Positions 11,816 to 24,212 of a DNA stretch of 64,000 bases are shown here, piece by piece. The stretch lies in the NCBI RefSeq assembly GCF_964340395.1, contig NC_135553.1:28347949-28411948 (forward strand), given 5' to 3'. The notes beneath the pieces are model-generated. The model ran no database searches, had not been told where the DNA came from, and saw only the letters and a program-made list of their open reading frames with translations. The DNA is from Glandiceps talaboti (Eukaryota > Hemichordata > Enteropneusta > Spengelidae). Each line of letters begins with the position of its first letter. The stretch's first letter is position 1. A program made the translations under genes and the position numbers.

Positions 11816-12558
11816 GTAAGTCATTTATTGGATTTTTCATTACTACAGTGGAAAGAAAGCTATCACTAAACTAAGATAAATAAAAAGTAAAATTATTGTT
11901 GTATGTGGTTAGATTACCTGGAGTGGATAATAGCAGTGCCTGAAGCTGGTTATGTAGAATATCAAGCTTATTGATGTAGCTTTTAGTTTTATAATATATA
12001 AAGTGGCCATATGGATGAAAATTGGCTATTTATCTGAGAATTATGATTGATATAACAACTCGTACTACATTTTTCTTCTTGGAAATACAATGTCACGGTT
12101 GCTATATGTACCAAATTATCTGACATTTGAAGCTTGCATTCTGTTGGTATTGGAATGGCAGCTATAAAAGGCCCCCAAGCTTCATGGGGGTTATTGTCAA
12201 ATTTGAATGCATAGCGTTAACAATGGAGGGATTCCTCTCTGAAAAACTATCATAATAATGAGCACCTGGTGATTTTCATAATAAATTTCCTTTGTATGGA
12301 CTTGTGAATGTCCATGGAATGCGTGTGTTGTCACAGACAGGTGATACTTAAACATTGTAGAGATAAATTTGGATAAAACATCATCAGACTGGATTTGTTT
12401 GTTACAAGTGATAATAATGCCATTACTATTGAAACCTGGGATTAAAATGCCTGCCAATCACACTTAATTGTTCAATTACAGGTACATAAATCCATGAAAG
12501 TTTGTGTAGTAATCAACACTATCTTGAGGTAAACATGGATTGTAATTAATACCTCTCC
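11816..12558. other. Intron sequence with a small family C scrap
   Basis: About 11960-12000 matches the AGCTTATTGATGTAGCTTTTAG segment of family C. The rest has no recognised element. Confidence 0.5.
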
Positions 12559-12567
12559 ATGCCCAAG

Positions 12568-13050
12568 TTAGCTGCAATAATTGTAGCGTTTGATGTGATT
12601 TTGAGGGCTTTTTCGTCTGTTTTTGTGTTTTTTCGTTCCGACTATTTACCCAAATCAAACGCTACAATTCCTCTAATGCAAATGCAAATAGACGAGACCA
12701 CATTGAAAACGTGAGTGAGGTGTCAGCGTACTGCCCGTTTCAAAATGCTGCATGCATTGCTACATTTGCTGATTTTGATGGAATTGGGGTACCTCTGAAC
12801 ACTTCTTGGGTCTTGAAGGCTCCATAATTAATGTTGGCGTTAGGAAATGTCCGATATTTTGCCAGGTAAGGTGTAATTGAGCAGAAAAATCTGCCCAACT
12901 TTGCGTTTCAGATCTGAATCGGTTCCATCTATTTGCATTTGCGTTAGAGGAATTGTAGCGTTTGATTCAGGTTAAACATCGGAACGAAAAAACACAAAAA
13001 CAGATGAAAAAGCCCTCAAAATCATATCAAACGCTACAATTATTGCAGCT
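12568..13050. mobile_element. Mutator-like non-autonomous element with ~125-bp terminal inverted repeats
   Basis: Arms at about 12568-12695 and 12925-13050 are inverted copies at roughly 90 percent identity, reading inward from AGCTGCAATAATTGTAGCG. The flanks are ATGCCCAAG (12559-12567) and ATGCCCAAA (13051-13059), an 8-of-9 match. Long terminal repeats with a 9-bp duplication are typical of Mutator-like elements. Each arm is itself bounded by inverted ATTGTAGCGTTTGA, giving a nested structure. There is no ORF. Confidence 0.78.
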
Positions 13051-13378
13051 ATGCCCAAATATAGTAAATGCGTGCTTGCTTTCATAAAGAATCCTGATGC
13101 ATAAAGTTACAGTGCTGAAACGAAAGATTTCAAAAAGGTGAATAGCGAACACTACAATGGTAGGCCTGTAGAGTTGATTTTAGCGACAAACTGTTCTTAC
13201 TGTTCAAGGAAACAACAGTTTTTCAACAGTATTTTTGTTGATAGTGTTCACACTGGGCCATGTACTTCCACTGATATGGAACATGCAACGATAGTCTTTG
13301 ACAAATTAGGATAGTAAGTAAAGGAAAACTAGTAAAGAGTTATTTCGGTATATGGTAGTTCTCTTTTTAGTCCCCACC

Positions 13379-14011
13379 AGACGAAGTCCGGAACGGGGAC
13401 TTATGGATTGGGTTCCGTGCGTCCGTGTGTCCGTGCGTGCGTCCAGAGCCGTTTCTTGGAGATACCTGGACCGATTTTTTTCAAACATGGTAAAGGGGCA
13501 ACATACAATGGCATACATATGCATGTCAATTTGTTTCATGATACAATTCAATATGGCCGCCTAGCAGCCATTTTGTTTGCAAATTTTCCCTGTCTAAAGC
13601 CATAACTCAGACATGCTTGAACAGATCTCATTCAAAGTTGGTATTAGGACAGTGTTCTATGACATACATGTGCATATCCATTGTTGTTGTGATACGATCC
13701 AATAATGCTGCCTGGCAGCCATAACTCAGACATGCTTGAACTGATCTCATTCAAAGTTGGCATTAGGACAGTATTCTATGACATACATGTGCATATCCAT
13801 TTTCGTTGTCATACGATCCAATATGGTTGCCTGGCAGCCATTTTGTTTGTGAATTTTCCATGTCCAACGCCATAACTCAGACATGCTTGAACAGGTCCCC
13901 CATACCCATATTATTAGATTATTATTATTATATCAAGAAAATGACAACATAAACTGCCAGTTCCTTAAAACCCAATCATAGCGAGGACTGCGTCTTTCTC
14001 AATGACTTGTT
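13379..14011 (+). repeat. Family B element
   Basis: Begins AGTCCCCACCAGACGAAGTC...GGGGACTTATGGATTGGG, then a TCCG-rich run and two to three ~151-bp modules. It ends TCTTTCTCAATGACTTGTT. Confidence 0.88.
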
Positions 14012-16324
14012 GGAATATGCAATGGTTTCGCACCCATTTACATAGCTACTTACAATGCTGTACTACTCCCACATATAACCGACATATGGTCAGTTTGGGG
14101 TTTTAGGTAAGAGAGCACACCGAGTTGATGACGCACTTTGGCATCATATCTCTTTCAACAACACCAACCATTTGCATTAGACGCCCTTTACTTTCAAGTT
14201 GAAGTCATCTCTTCCTGCCCCACATCTATCCATAAGGGTCCAATACTTTTTATGCCAGAATTTCCAAAGGCGGGTATTCTGATTGCGTGCAGGTTGACCT
14301 GTACCGCTCCAACTTCATAGCTGTGAACTTGTTGGATATGTTAGGCACATGCAGTATCTGCACACGTCTTCCGTGACGCCTCTCTCCGTACCTCGAGATA
14401 GATCTAGTTATTTTGACTTGGATCTTCAGGGTGGTCGTTGACCTGTCAACTATATGTAAGCTCCCAATCAAAAAGGCTTAAAAATGCCACTGTGCCAGAT
14501 TCTTGTTCTTTGCGGACTCTGATTGTTATGGTTTTTGATGTTTGTGTGCAGACAGCAGGACGTCAGTGTGACATTGTTTATGACGAAAGCGAATAAATGC
14601 TAGTTTTTACTTGAAATACAACATGTGTAGTACTATATTAGAAATCATACATAAATGGTTTGAGACTTTGTTATCTTTTTGTTTAGTTTTTGATTCAGGA
14701 AAACAAAAATGATATCTCGATATACATTATATATTGTTTTGGATGGTGAAAAAATAATCTCAAGATATAATTTGTTAGATTTCAGAAAATGAACGACAAC
14801 TTTATTTCCGGTCTCGCGAATTTTTCCTTTGCTTTTGAAAATGATCTCGATGTAGCTTTTGCTTTCAGGAAATGACATTATCTCAAATATTTGTTGCTTT
14901 TGATCGTGGAAAATGAAATGCAACTTGTTGAATCTCTGGATAATGAGAAGGTTTCTTGAGGTATCTATATCTTGAGATCACATTATGTATTTGTTACCAT
15001 TTCTGTTCAGATGTGAAGTACGGAAGTATTCACGTAAAACAGCCGACCTAACCCATCGTTTATGAATCCTTGGGGCATATGTCTCATGGGTATGGTTCTT
15101 TTTTTTTTTTTAATTACAATATTGTGGACAAGTGTATGTTTATATTTGTTTCCCATGTATTAACTCATGATAGAGTCATGTTCGAATGATTGTCTGCCAA
15201 AATATGCAATATGCACTAAAATGTTGTATATAGTCAACAAGCAGGCTGATGGTGATAGTTGGTTGATCATTTATACATGTTATAAGTGTAATAAGGTGAG
15301 AAACAAGTGACAAGTGGTCCCCACATATTGTAGATTTCCTGTGCATTGAAATATCAACAAACTTTTTGACAATGGACAAGTTTATCAATTGATGAATGGC
15401 ATGACAATTGCCCTCTTTTATGCCTTGCAATTTAATCCCCTTTATTTGTGACAGCACTGTGTGGCTGAGAGTATGAACATGTAACTGGACATGCACACTC
15501 ACATACTCATAGACAATTGTAATGACATGGAGTTGGCATACTCAATACTGCTCAAAGATGAATAAAAATATCTATATTTATGTGTGATAGTTTGGTCGGT
15601 AGTCTTTTGGAGAATTTCACAATATTCCCAAATGTCCATCTTGTTTTATGTTGATGAACTTGTAGTCACATTGATGTTGTTACACTGACATTCCCTATAT
15701 GTTTGATTCAAACTGTTCATTGCAAATTCATGCATTTTCTTTTAATAGTGTTATGCTCAGAAACATCGAAAAGACTCATCAAAAGTAAAATTAAACTGAA
15801 AAGTAAACGGCCCTCAAATAAATACACTTTTCAACAATCATGCATGTTGGCAATAATCATGATCAGAACTAACACTGGATATTTGCACCGCAATAATACT
15901 ACACATCATCGGGAGTAAACAGTTCTCAACATGTACCGGTAGCTCAGTAGCATGCATTTACAATATAATGATTGGATTGGATCGGAATTGTTTGTTTTTT
16001 TGACAAATACATGGTACAGTGTCTTGGAATATTTTTAGTCAAACTTTGAAGGGTAACTTTAAATCGAACATGGAAAAGAAAACATTTGAATAGTTTGCCT
16101 GTCAAGGACAATAAATTACGTCTCCATGCATACATCCAAATGTGTAGTTTTCGTTGACAGGAAGTGTCAACGCACTTCAATTTAGACACTACATAAAGTA
16201 ATGTCATGTGCAGTACATACATTGTGCTACAGTATCTGGTTTTAGCATGGGGCATAAACTATGGTGATTATCGTGAGAGCTGGCTTTCAAGCATAGCAAG
16301 GTGTAGATGTCAAATAATGTTGTT
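14012..16324. other. Intron sequence, unassigned
   Basis: AT-rich with scattered short open frames and no recognised protein or repeat signature. 14640-14950 has loosely repeated segments (TCAGGAAAA/GATCTCGAT-like) that may be an old, decayed tandem array. Confidence 0.45.
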
Positions 16325-16815
16325 AGTCCCCGCCGGACGAAGTCCGGGACGGGGACTTATGGATTGGGTTCCATCTAGTCCGTCCGTCTGTCCGTCCGCA
16401 GCCGTTTCTTGGAGATACCTGGTCCGATTTTTTTCGAACTTGGTACAGGGGCAACATACAATGCCATACATATGCTCGTCAATTTGTTTCATGATACGAT
16501 CCAATATGGCCGCCTAGCAGCCATTTTGTTTGCAAATTTTCCCTGTCTAAAGCCATAACTCAGACATGCTTGAACAGATCTCATTCAAAGTTGGTATTAG
16601 GACAGTGTTCTATGACATACATGTGCATATCCATTTTCATCGAGATATCATCCCCCATACCCGACCAATCCTTTATTGTTGTAGGCATGTTCCATGTCCA
16701 ACAAGCAGACACAACATATCTAAGTCTGTTTGATTTAGGTTCACAAGTGTTGTTGCGTGATCAGAGTAGTGATAATTCCTTAAAACCCAAACTATGTCAT
16801 TCTCAATGACTTGTT
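16325..16815 (+). repeat. Family B element, short form
   Basis: Clean hairpin start (GCCGGACGAAGTCCGG inside AGTCCCC...GGGGACT), TCCG run, a single ~151-bp module, right arm and terminal TCTCAATGACTTGTT. It is the shortest complete copy and best defines the two ends. Confidence 0.9.
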
Positions 16816-17000
16816 TGTTGTAGGAAGCTAATCAACGTTTACCGAGAAAGATAGCAACCTGTTAATGGTTCGCTAATTATTCAGAGACCCCCCACAAGCC
16901 ATGGGATAAAATCCTTCCCATCAGCAATATGCCTGGCAACAAGACCATGCCCATAGCCAAATACAGTTGTGCTATAATGCCATTGGCACTATTTTCTTTT
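16816..17000 (+). repeat. Decayed family A fragment
   Basis: GCCTGGCAACAAGACCATGC and ACAGTTGTGCTATAATGCC match the 3' part of family A. The fragment ends a few bases before the exon 5 acceptor. Confidence 0.65.
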
Positions 17001-17007
17001 TTGTCAG

Positions 17008-17088
17008 CTTCATGTCTGAATGGTGGAAATCTAGTCAATGGCCAGTGTCAATGTACTCCACAGTGGACAGGAACACTCTGTGACATTG
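17008..17088 (+). CDS. Short four-cysteine EGF-like exon 5
   Basis: 27 codons, phase 1-1, acceptor TTTTTTGTCAG and donor GTAAGT. It reads ASCLNGG, then GQCQC, then WTGTLC: four cysteines, C1 and C3 missing together, as in the exons at 9623, 24710 and 42274. The acceptor lies directly downstream of a decayed family A repeat. Confidence 0.9.
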
Positions 17089-17139
17089 GTAAGTAGATTT
17101 AATATCAAGTTTGACTTCTTAAAGAATAAACACTAGCTT

Positions 17140-17800
17140 CCCCTTAGATGGGGGGCTTATAGATTGGGCTCTTATAGATTGGGCTCTGTCCATCCATCCG
17201 CAGCCATTTCTTGGACATTCATTTCAAACTTAGTAAATGGGAAATGAACTATGACCTACATATACATGTCAATTTGCTTTGGGATATGATGCAATTTAGC
17301 CGACTTAGAGCCATTTTGATTTGTTAGCATGTCATTAGACATTATTCAGTCATATGTGAACTGACTTGGTTCAGTTATAAGACAAGACCAATGAACTACC
17401 ACATATATCTGATTGCCTTGATATATGGTGGGGACATTATTTTGGGGTGTGTAGATGAGAAATTGTTCAAATGAAAATGATTGCATCAGAGATGTGTGTT
17501 TTGGTTCAAACATAATTTGTGGTGTGTGAAAATGCTTTAACTGAGCTTAGAAATAAAAAGTTCTTGTTTTATCGATGCAATAAAATCATTAAATCTGTTA
17601 CAGGCTACTTCACATCTCAATATCAATGGCATCAAGATTAACCTCTGTTTAAGGTTGCTTGGAAATGCTGTTTTTAACATAGCTGAATTAAATCATAGAC
17701 ATTGTCTATGAGTAAAATAGGTTCATTCATGCTACAGAGATGTCATTTTGAGTCAAAAAATGTTATTTTTGGTAAAAAAAAAACTTAAACTCCAACACTA
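17140..17800 (+). repeat. Diverged family B head and family D body
   Basis: 17143-17340 shows a decayed hairpin head, a duplicated GGGCTCTTATAGATT and CATCCATCCGCAGCCATTTC. 17400-17800 follows the family D body (GATTGCCTTGATATATGGTG; AATTGTTCAAATGAAAATGA). Confidence 0.6.
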
Positions 17801-18245
17801 CTGGGCAGATTGGCCTGAAATTTGGTGGGAATATTCTTAGGGGCATGCTAATTTAGATTTGTTCATGACATGATGATTCCATTAGTGATATGCAAATTAG
17901 GGCTAAAAATGTGTCTTTTTAGTCAAAAGTCTTTAATTCCAAAACTACTGAGCAGTATTCATCAACAAGTAATGTATATAAATGTCCCTAGCAACAGGAC
18001 CATGCTCATAGGAACAGCCAAATGATCAGGTATATTGCAAAGATAACGATATGTATCAATAGGCAATTGATTAAACATTCAAAAAACTGTGCGTAAATGT
18101 ACCTAGCAACATACCACACCAATAGCAACAGCCAAATGATCACTTCTATTGCAAAGATAACAACAGGGATTACTAGACAAATAGATAAACATTCAAAAAA
18201 TGTATGCAAAATGTATGTGCTACAACACCATTAGTGCTATATTTC
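17800..18245 (+). repeat. Family A copy
   Basis: Head (CCTGAAATTTGGTGGGAAT; GATATGCAAATTAGGGC) plus two to three modules with CCTAGCAACA and ATTGCAAAGATAAC. Confidence 0.75.
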
Positions 18246-18619
18246 ATACAATCTAATGCATCACACTATCATCAGTGAGGTAATTCTCTGTAAACATCAA
18301 TTGCAAGGGCTGAGTCATCTCCATGACTGCTTGTTAATTTGTATTTTAGCCCCAGATATTAGAAGTAATACCTTATTTGTGAATTTGTGCCAAAATTGTG
18401 TTACTTTCCCACCAAAATTATATGACAAAAAACTTAGAATTTTGTCTACATTGTAAACAACAAGATAGCTTGTATATGGCATATTTACTCTAATAAAATC
18501 CCATGATCCAGTTCCCAGGTTCTCTGTTTATTGATATCTTATGAGGATTACATAGCACATAGGATCATTCTTTTGTTCCAGACCAAAGTCTTAAAAAGCT
18601 CTGCCAGACAACTGCTTTA

Positions 18620-19130
18620 TAGCACAGCTGAACTTATAAGCATGGTGTGGTGTCTGTCTGTCTGTGTATGTATGTGAGTGTGGACAACTTAAACTCAAAA
18701 CCACCAGACCAATTGCCTTTGTACTTGGTGGAGACATTACTTTTGGTGTCTAGTTGGGAATTGTTCAAAGCCAAATGATTGCATCACAGGTGTGTGATTT
18801 GGGTTAAAAAATGTCATTTTTGGTCAAAATCTTTAATTCCGAAACTACTGAGTAGATTGGGCTGATATTTAATGTTGATGCATCTGGGGCATATAGATGA
18901 AGAAATATTAAGCATATAATAATGATCTCATCAGCGATATGCAAATTATGTGTACAAATTTTGGTCAAAAACTAATATCTCAAAACGTACTTACAAGGAG
19001 ACTGAAATTTGGTGAGATGTTTCTAGAAGTGTTAGTCTGCAGATTTTGTTCAAAACATTTTGACACAATTGGCCCTAGCAACCATGACCACACCCTTAGC
19101 AGCAACCAAATACTAGATAAGTATATTTTC
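18620..19130 (+). repeat. Family D then family A head
   Basis: TCTGTCTGTCTGTGTATG, then AACCACCAGACCAATTGCC, then the A head with GGCCCTAGCAACCATGACCA. D and A occur in this order also at 33895-35155, so D may be the 5' part of a composite D-A element. Confidence 0.75.
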
Positions 19131-19165
19131 CTACCAGATTTAAACTGAATGCCTTCCGTAACGGT
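19131..19165 (+). repeat. Isolated terminus of the foldback family
   Basis: ACCAGATTTAAACTGAATGC and CTTCCGTAACGG match the outer end of the element at 30682-32541, without the rest of it. Confidence 0.6.
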
Positions 19166-20305
19166 AATATTGAGATTTTTGTTCCTACACATAATAATTG
19201 CTGGAATGCAACAATCTTTGTTATAGTAGGCTATTAGTACATGATATACCCTTGAATTGGCAAAAAGTTGTGCCAAACTTTAAGAAATATGAAAGGACTT
19301 TGTGATATCAATCTAATTATGTAGTGGAACATGTGTAATGGCTTTTGAAATGAAATTATTCAAATTTACAGGGATACACATACATCAGACATACATACAT
19401 TTACCCATGCATACAGAACAAATGTATGGATTGCTTATTGGTATCATTTGTACATAATGAATTTTAGCTGTATATTTGTGATTTTTGAAGTCCCAGTGAA
19501 AGTTAGTTGTTGAAAAAGTTGATCAAATATCCGCTACCTATTCTCAGAACAGGAAAGCTTGACTCGACTTCCCTCCGCCTTCGTGGTCCTCTACATACCT
19601 GGGATATGTACACTTGTTTATATATAAATAATAAACAAAATTCAAACTGTCATAACATCGCTAGTATGCATCATAAAGTTTACATACTTTATGGTAAGCA
19701 TGATCCTGGTCTATATTTTGATTTTATACAACACAATACCCTTTATGTAACATTCAGTTCAAGAATTTTGCGATGCATGCCACAATGAGGTGAATTTCCA
19801 TAGCTCTCAAGTTCGTTTGGTTTCTCGAAATATAAAAATCAGATCTGGACAGAAACTTATCAATATATATTTCGATATACGTACCTTTTCATACGAGCAA
19901 CCAGAATACTCTGAAAGGTCTATAATAATGTCAGAAAATTGGGGAACATTTGACCCAATTGAACCACTGAGTACACTGCCCAACATTGCAACACAGAAAC
20001 AACATTTACTTATCTCATTTGCATTGTTGTGATAATATGTTAATACGAATAAATGCACGTTTTCTGGCAGCAAACTCGCCCTTAGTATCGAAAGATTTAT
20101 ATTAAAAAAGAGAAGATTTTCAATTTTGATCTAAGAAGAGATTGTATGAATTTATCTTGGCAAACTCTCCACAAGAATTTTCAGCAGAAAGCTGGGGATT
20201 TCACCATCAAATTGAAGCTGACCTTGTTTGACCGACGATCTCCTCATGCATGCTTTCAGAAACAGAAATACGCGCGAATATCTAACGAAGTAAAAACAAG
20301 ATTAT
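19166..20305. other. Intron sequence, unassigned
   Basis: No recognised family. Opposed open frames near 19800-20070 lack a motif or splice context. Confidence 0.45.
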
Positions 20306-20309
20306 AAAT

Positions 20310-20740
20310 TTTGAAATAGTGAAGAGATCGTATGAACTTGTGTCAGTGAATTCTCCAGCATAATTGCCTGCAGATGCAATCTTACTACAACATGTAATAT
20401 GAAGCTTTTATAGAACGTTGTAGCAGACCTCTCATTGTAGAAGGAGTTTTAAAGGCCAAGAAAAAAGAAGGAATTGTTACTGGTCAGTGCGCATCACTGA
20501 AATACCCCCCACTTTGATATTTTTTTCCCTGTTTTTCCAGCCAGTGCAGTCTGCAGATCCAGGCGAAAACACAAAGTAACTCTACCTATGTTAATTGCTA
20601 CTTCAGTAAAGACAACTGCAGAACTAATCATGAACAATTAAATTTTTTTTTTAAATTCGCATACTCACACCACTTTAGACAACATATCCTGACCAGAAAC
20701 AATGCTTTTCTTTTCTTTTCTGCCAGAGTAACTTATTAAG
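20310..20740 (+). repeat. Dispersed repeat family E, copy 2
   Basis: Partner of 7740-8200 with the same landmarks (GAAATAGTGAAGAGATCG, CTGCAGATGCAATCT, AAGACAACTGCAGA). Confidence 0.7.
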
Positions 20741-21020
20741 ACTAAAAGCTACATCAATAATATTTTCAGAACAGATGCGCTGTGGTATCGCAAATGAATG
20801 CATGTTCATTCTTGAGATATAGCCAAATTACCGAAAACCATTAAGTCAAATTGCTCATTAATATTCATGGGATATTTACCAAAACATAATCAGTTCTTGC
20901 CATTACCATACAGAACCTGTCTACCATATGTATGTTACTATGCCTGGCAACAAGACCACACCTATAGCAACAGCCAAACTATGGTGTATATCGCATAAAT
21001 AACAATATGGATTGATAGAA
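20741..21020 (-). repeat. Reversed family C module and family A scrap
   Basis: 20741-20935 is reversed family C (ACTAAAAGCTACATCAATAA; AAACATAATCAGTTCTTGCC). 20936-21020 resembles a family A module (CCTGGCAACAAGACCACACC). Confidence 0.65.
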
Positions 21021-22312
21021 CAAACTTTGGCAATTGACGAATCGCCCTGAGCACTGTAGCCACGCCCCCCCCCTTAGTTACCGTTGCTACTACGACAACT
21101 TCGCATGTTTTGCATGGTTTGTCATAGGCAAAACATGGCGTCCAACATGGCGATCGCTGAAAAATACGATTCATAATTTGAGAGTTCTTTCTCATTCCAC
21201 TGCCACCAAGGCAAAGATGATGTATCATAGGCTTTTGTATGGTCGATACATCGATGGAAACATTTTATCTTTGTTCGGGTAGTGTCATTTCACCAAATTG
21301 CTTTTAAACTGTTACATATTGCTTTTAAACTGTTACTACAAAGGGTTATATAGTCACAAAACATTCTCTTTAATTTCTGGTAAATGTCAACTTACTTTTA
21401 CATGACTAAATTATTACACTAAATGAGAAATAAGGTACCAGTTGTACAAATTAAAATAGGCCACTACTGTACAAGTATAAATACTTTCCCCATGTACAAA
21501 TCATCTTTGTTTTTTGTTTATTTACTTACAATTGTTTATTATTTGGGGGGGGGGGGGGTTGCAGAAGATATTTATCACATTTCATGCTTTTATTATTTCA
21601 ATAAAAAATTTACTGAATATGAAATGGATCAGATGCACAAGTAGTTATGTAAAATATTGCAACAAAATAATTTTGATTTAGAGCCATGTCATGTCAGTGG
21701 TATTTACAAATTCTGATATCTAGTTGCAATTTTATTGCTTGACATTTTTTCTGGCAGTACAGAAAGACATTTCAAAGTCTTGTGTCAAGTAATTGCTCAG
21801 TTGCATATTTAGCTAAGGTTTGCAATTCAAATGTAATGTAGAACGGCTGCACTTTATAATGAAAGGTGTGAGTGCAGTGCAATCACTGTACTGATAGTTT
21901 TTTGGTGGGAGTGGTTTGCATAATATTAATGATAATTTGCATAATTAATGATTTTATAAATGAGGTTACACATGCAGAACGGCTGCACCAAATTCATTGA
22001 AACTTGCTACATCTACGGTTCATACATATTCGGGAGCATTTTTCAGTTCATCTCTGGTTTATTTAATCCTCGTCCAAACTTGGCCATTAATAACGATATT
22101 CAATAGTACATGTCAGATATGGAAATCATGTAAAATTCACTTCTTGTATGTGTCTTTACTTACTAATCATTTTGGTAAATATGTTTTGAACTTGGATGTA
22201 CATTGTGCCATACCTATTTATTGCCCTTGAGAAGGGAGAGGGAATCTGAAGAGTGGGATCTTGTTCCATGTATCAGATAAAACAATTTTCTCACATTTTT
22301 TGTTGAACCTAG
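21021..22312. other. Intron sequence, unassigned, with poly-G tract
   Basis: A locally GC-rich patch at 21050-21160 holds ACATGGCGTCCAACATGGCG, but the frame that starts there stops after about 13 codons. A G-run lies at about 21545-21558. A family C scrap (TTTGCATAATTAATGATTTT) lies near 21935-21955, and the dodecamer GAACGGCTGCAC occurs twice (near 21842 and 21978). Confidence 0.5.
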
Positions 22313-22432
22313 ATGTGAATGAATGTATGACCACATTTCCATGTCAGAATGGTGGTAACTGTGACAACACACGTGGTTCATATACATGTAGATGTCAAAC
22401 TGGATTCTATGGTTCTAGCTGTGAATATGCAG
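22313..22432 (+). CDS. EGF-like exon 6 (calcium-binding type)
   Basis: 40 codons, phase 1-1, acceptor AACCTAG and donor GTGAGT. Begins DVNEC, six cysteines; CDNTRGSYTCRC fits the hydroxylation consensus. Its 3' end has been swept into a degenerate tandem repeat that continues into the intron (see 22425-22760). Confidence 0.93.
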
Positions 22433-22760
22433 GTGAGTATTATCTTTGGCCCAAACTATGAACATGAATGGCTAGTTATATGTTGGCCTAGCTATGAATA
22501 TACCAGGTATATTATCTTTTCCCCTATAAACCATGAATATACTTTTTTCATATTATCTATTGCCCTAACCATGAATACACAAGACATATTATCTATGACC
22601 CTAACTATAAACATTTTATATCATCTATTGCCCTAACTATGAATATATAAAGCATATTATCAATGTTGTAACCATGAATACACAAGGCATATTATCTATG
22701 GCTTTATGTACAAGTGACTACTGGCCCTGTCCATGAATATACAAGTAAGTAGCTAAGAAT
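22425..22760 (+). repeat. Degenerate ~36-bp tandem repeat overlapping the exon 6 donor
   Basis: About eight diverged units read TATGAATATACAAG, then a variable stretch, then ATATTATCTATGGCCCTAAC. The first unit is the exon 6 end itself (GTGAATATGCAG|GTGAGT). The last unit reads ACAA|GTAAGT, a good donor-like sequence. Confidence 0.65.
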
Positions 22761-23428
22761 TTTCGTAAAAGAAAAATTCTGTTCATCTATCTTTGCAAAA
22801 AAATATCTTCCCACATAATGTACATTTCCACACCTGCACAATTGTTTTCTCAAGACAGCATGTGATGTTTATGTCAAAAGTGTTCAATCATGTAGTTTTC
22901 ATTTTGTATATTTATACTCAACATTATTCATATAACAAGTTAACAGCTTCAAATATTCTTCAAGTGATGTAGAACAAAGGCAAAAGTAAATCTCAGAAAT
23001 AATTGGTTTATTGTTCTCCTGAACAAAAACTCACTAACCAAGTAAAAACAAAATACAAAAACACAATAAAGATTTGGCTATCTTGGGGAGCTACTCAGCA
23101 CTAGGTTACAGCTTGGGAGATCAACAGCAGATGTGAGGATCATAGGTACCTTGGAGGATCGCCAACAAGTAACCCCTATGCGTGTTAAGAAATTGCCATA
23201 AGTAGAAGTCACCTCGGGAGGTCACCAGCAAGTAGATAGGTCATGAACTTTTTGTTAGAAATATTTAAAATGTACAAAAAGAGCACCCTGGTAGGTCACC
23301 AGCAGGTGTGTGTTGTCCAGCTACCCAAGCTACCTATATCAGTATATATAACAAATTCCATTCCTCTGCTTACAATACATTCTGTATTGTCCTGCACCCC
23401 CTGAAAGAATAGATGTATTCAAATAAGT
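22761..23428. other. Intron sequence, unassigned
   Basis: A loose repetition of GGAGGTCACCAGCAAGTAG-like segments (about 23090-23310) suggests an old tandem array with a spacing of roughly 60-70 bp. Nothing coding. Confidence 0.45.
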
Positions 23429-23496
23429 AACAGATACAATCTGACCAATATGCGTCGAGCGGTAGCGAGGCGCATATTGGTCGGATTGTATCTGTT
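23429..23496. repeat. Near-perfect hairpin, 26-bp stem
   Basis: Arms 23429-23454 and 23471-23496 are complementary over 26 bp, with one G-T wobble in RNA. They flank a 16-base GC-rich loop (TCGAGCGGTAGCGAGG). The hairpin directly abuts the inverted repeat end described at 23496-24212. Confidence 0.85.
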
Positions 23497-24212
23497 TTGT
23501 ACACCGGCTAATTTCCTTTGTTGTGTATTGAGTTTCGAAATCCAATATACTCTGGAGATAACTCATACACTGCTATCATACCACCACAACAATAATAATA
23601 AAAGTGTCTGCGCCATCGTGCATGTCTGCATATCTTCCGGCCTATGTATACACTCTAGCTAATACACATACACAAACAAAATTAGACACTCACTTCACAC
23701 TACAAGTTCTCAAATACAGTGTCTGCTGTACTGTGCATAATCTCAGAGGATATTTTTGACATTGGAGTCAGAATTACATACATCAATGAAGTTGGATACT
23801 CTCCGCACTCTCCATGTTCATAAATGTAAACTGAGCGAAACATCGCTTTCGACAAGACATGCTTAGCTACTGAAAGGTTCAGACACACAAGCTATTGACG
23901 TTTATTTCGTTGGGCTTTCGCCACCATCGATCATTCATTTTGACAGCTCTTTCTGGTTGATAACAAACTCGCATTACAAACTTCTTCCTGTTGGAGTATA
24001 TTGCGCACACAGTCAAATATACTCCGGATGTTGACTTTTTATTACCATGTCTGTCTAATATACTCTGGGTATGGACTTTTCATTACCCGGATGGTATTTC
24101 TCATATTCTCAGCTCCCTGGATTTTGAAGCGGGAAGTTTGAGGACACCTGATTGGCTGATCGCCCGATTAGTCACTGTCGCTTGACAAGTAACGCCCACG
24201 CCGGTGTACAAA
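23496..24212. mobile_element. Candidate element bounded by 13-bp inverted repeats
   Basis: TTTGTACACCGGC at 23496-23508 is matched by its exact complement at 24200-24212. The interior carries repeated AATATACTCTGG/AATATACTCCGG segments. No convincing target duplication or ORF was seen, so a transposon origin is only plausible. Confidence 0.4.

Noticed and set aside
21130-21282. Possible 5' coding exon beginning ACATGGCGTCCAACATGGCG in a GC-richer patch
   Set aside because: The frame from the ATG stops after about 13 codons, other frames show no motif, and the patch lies inside an intron of the EGF gene.
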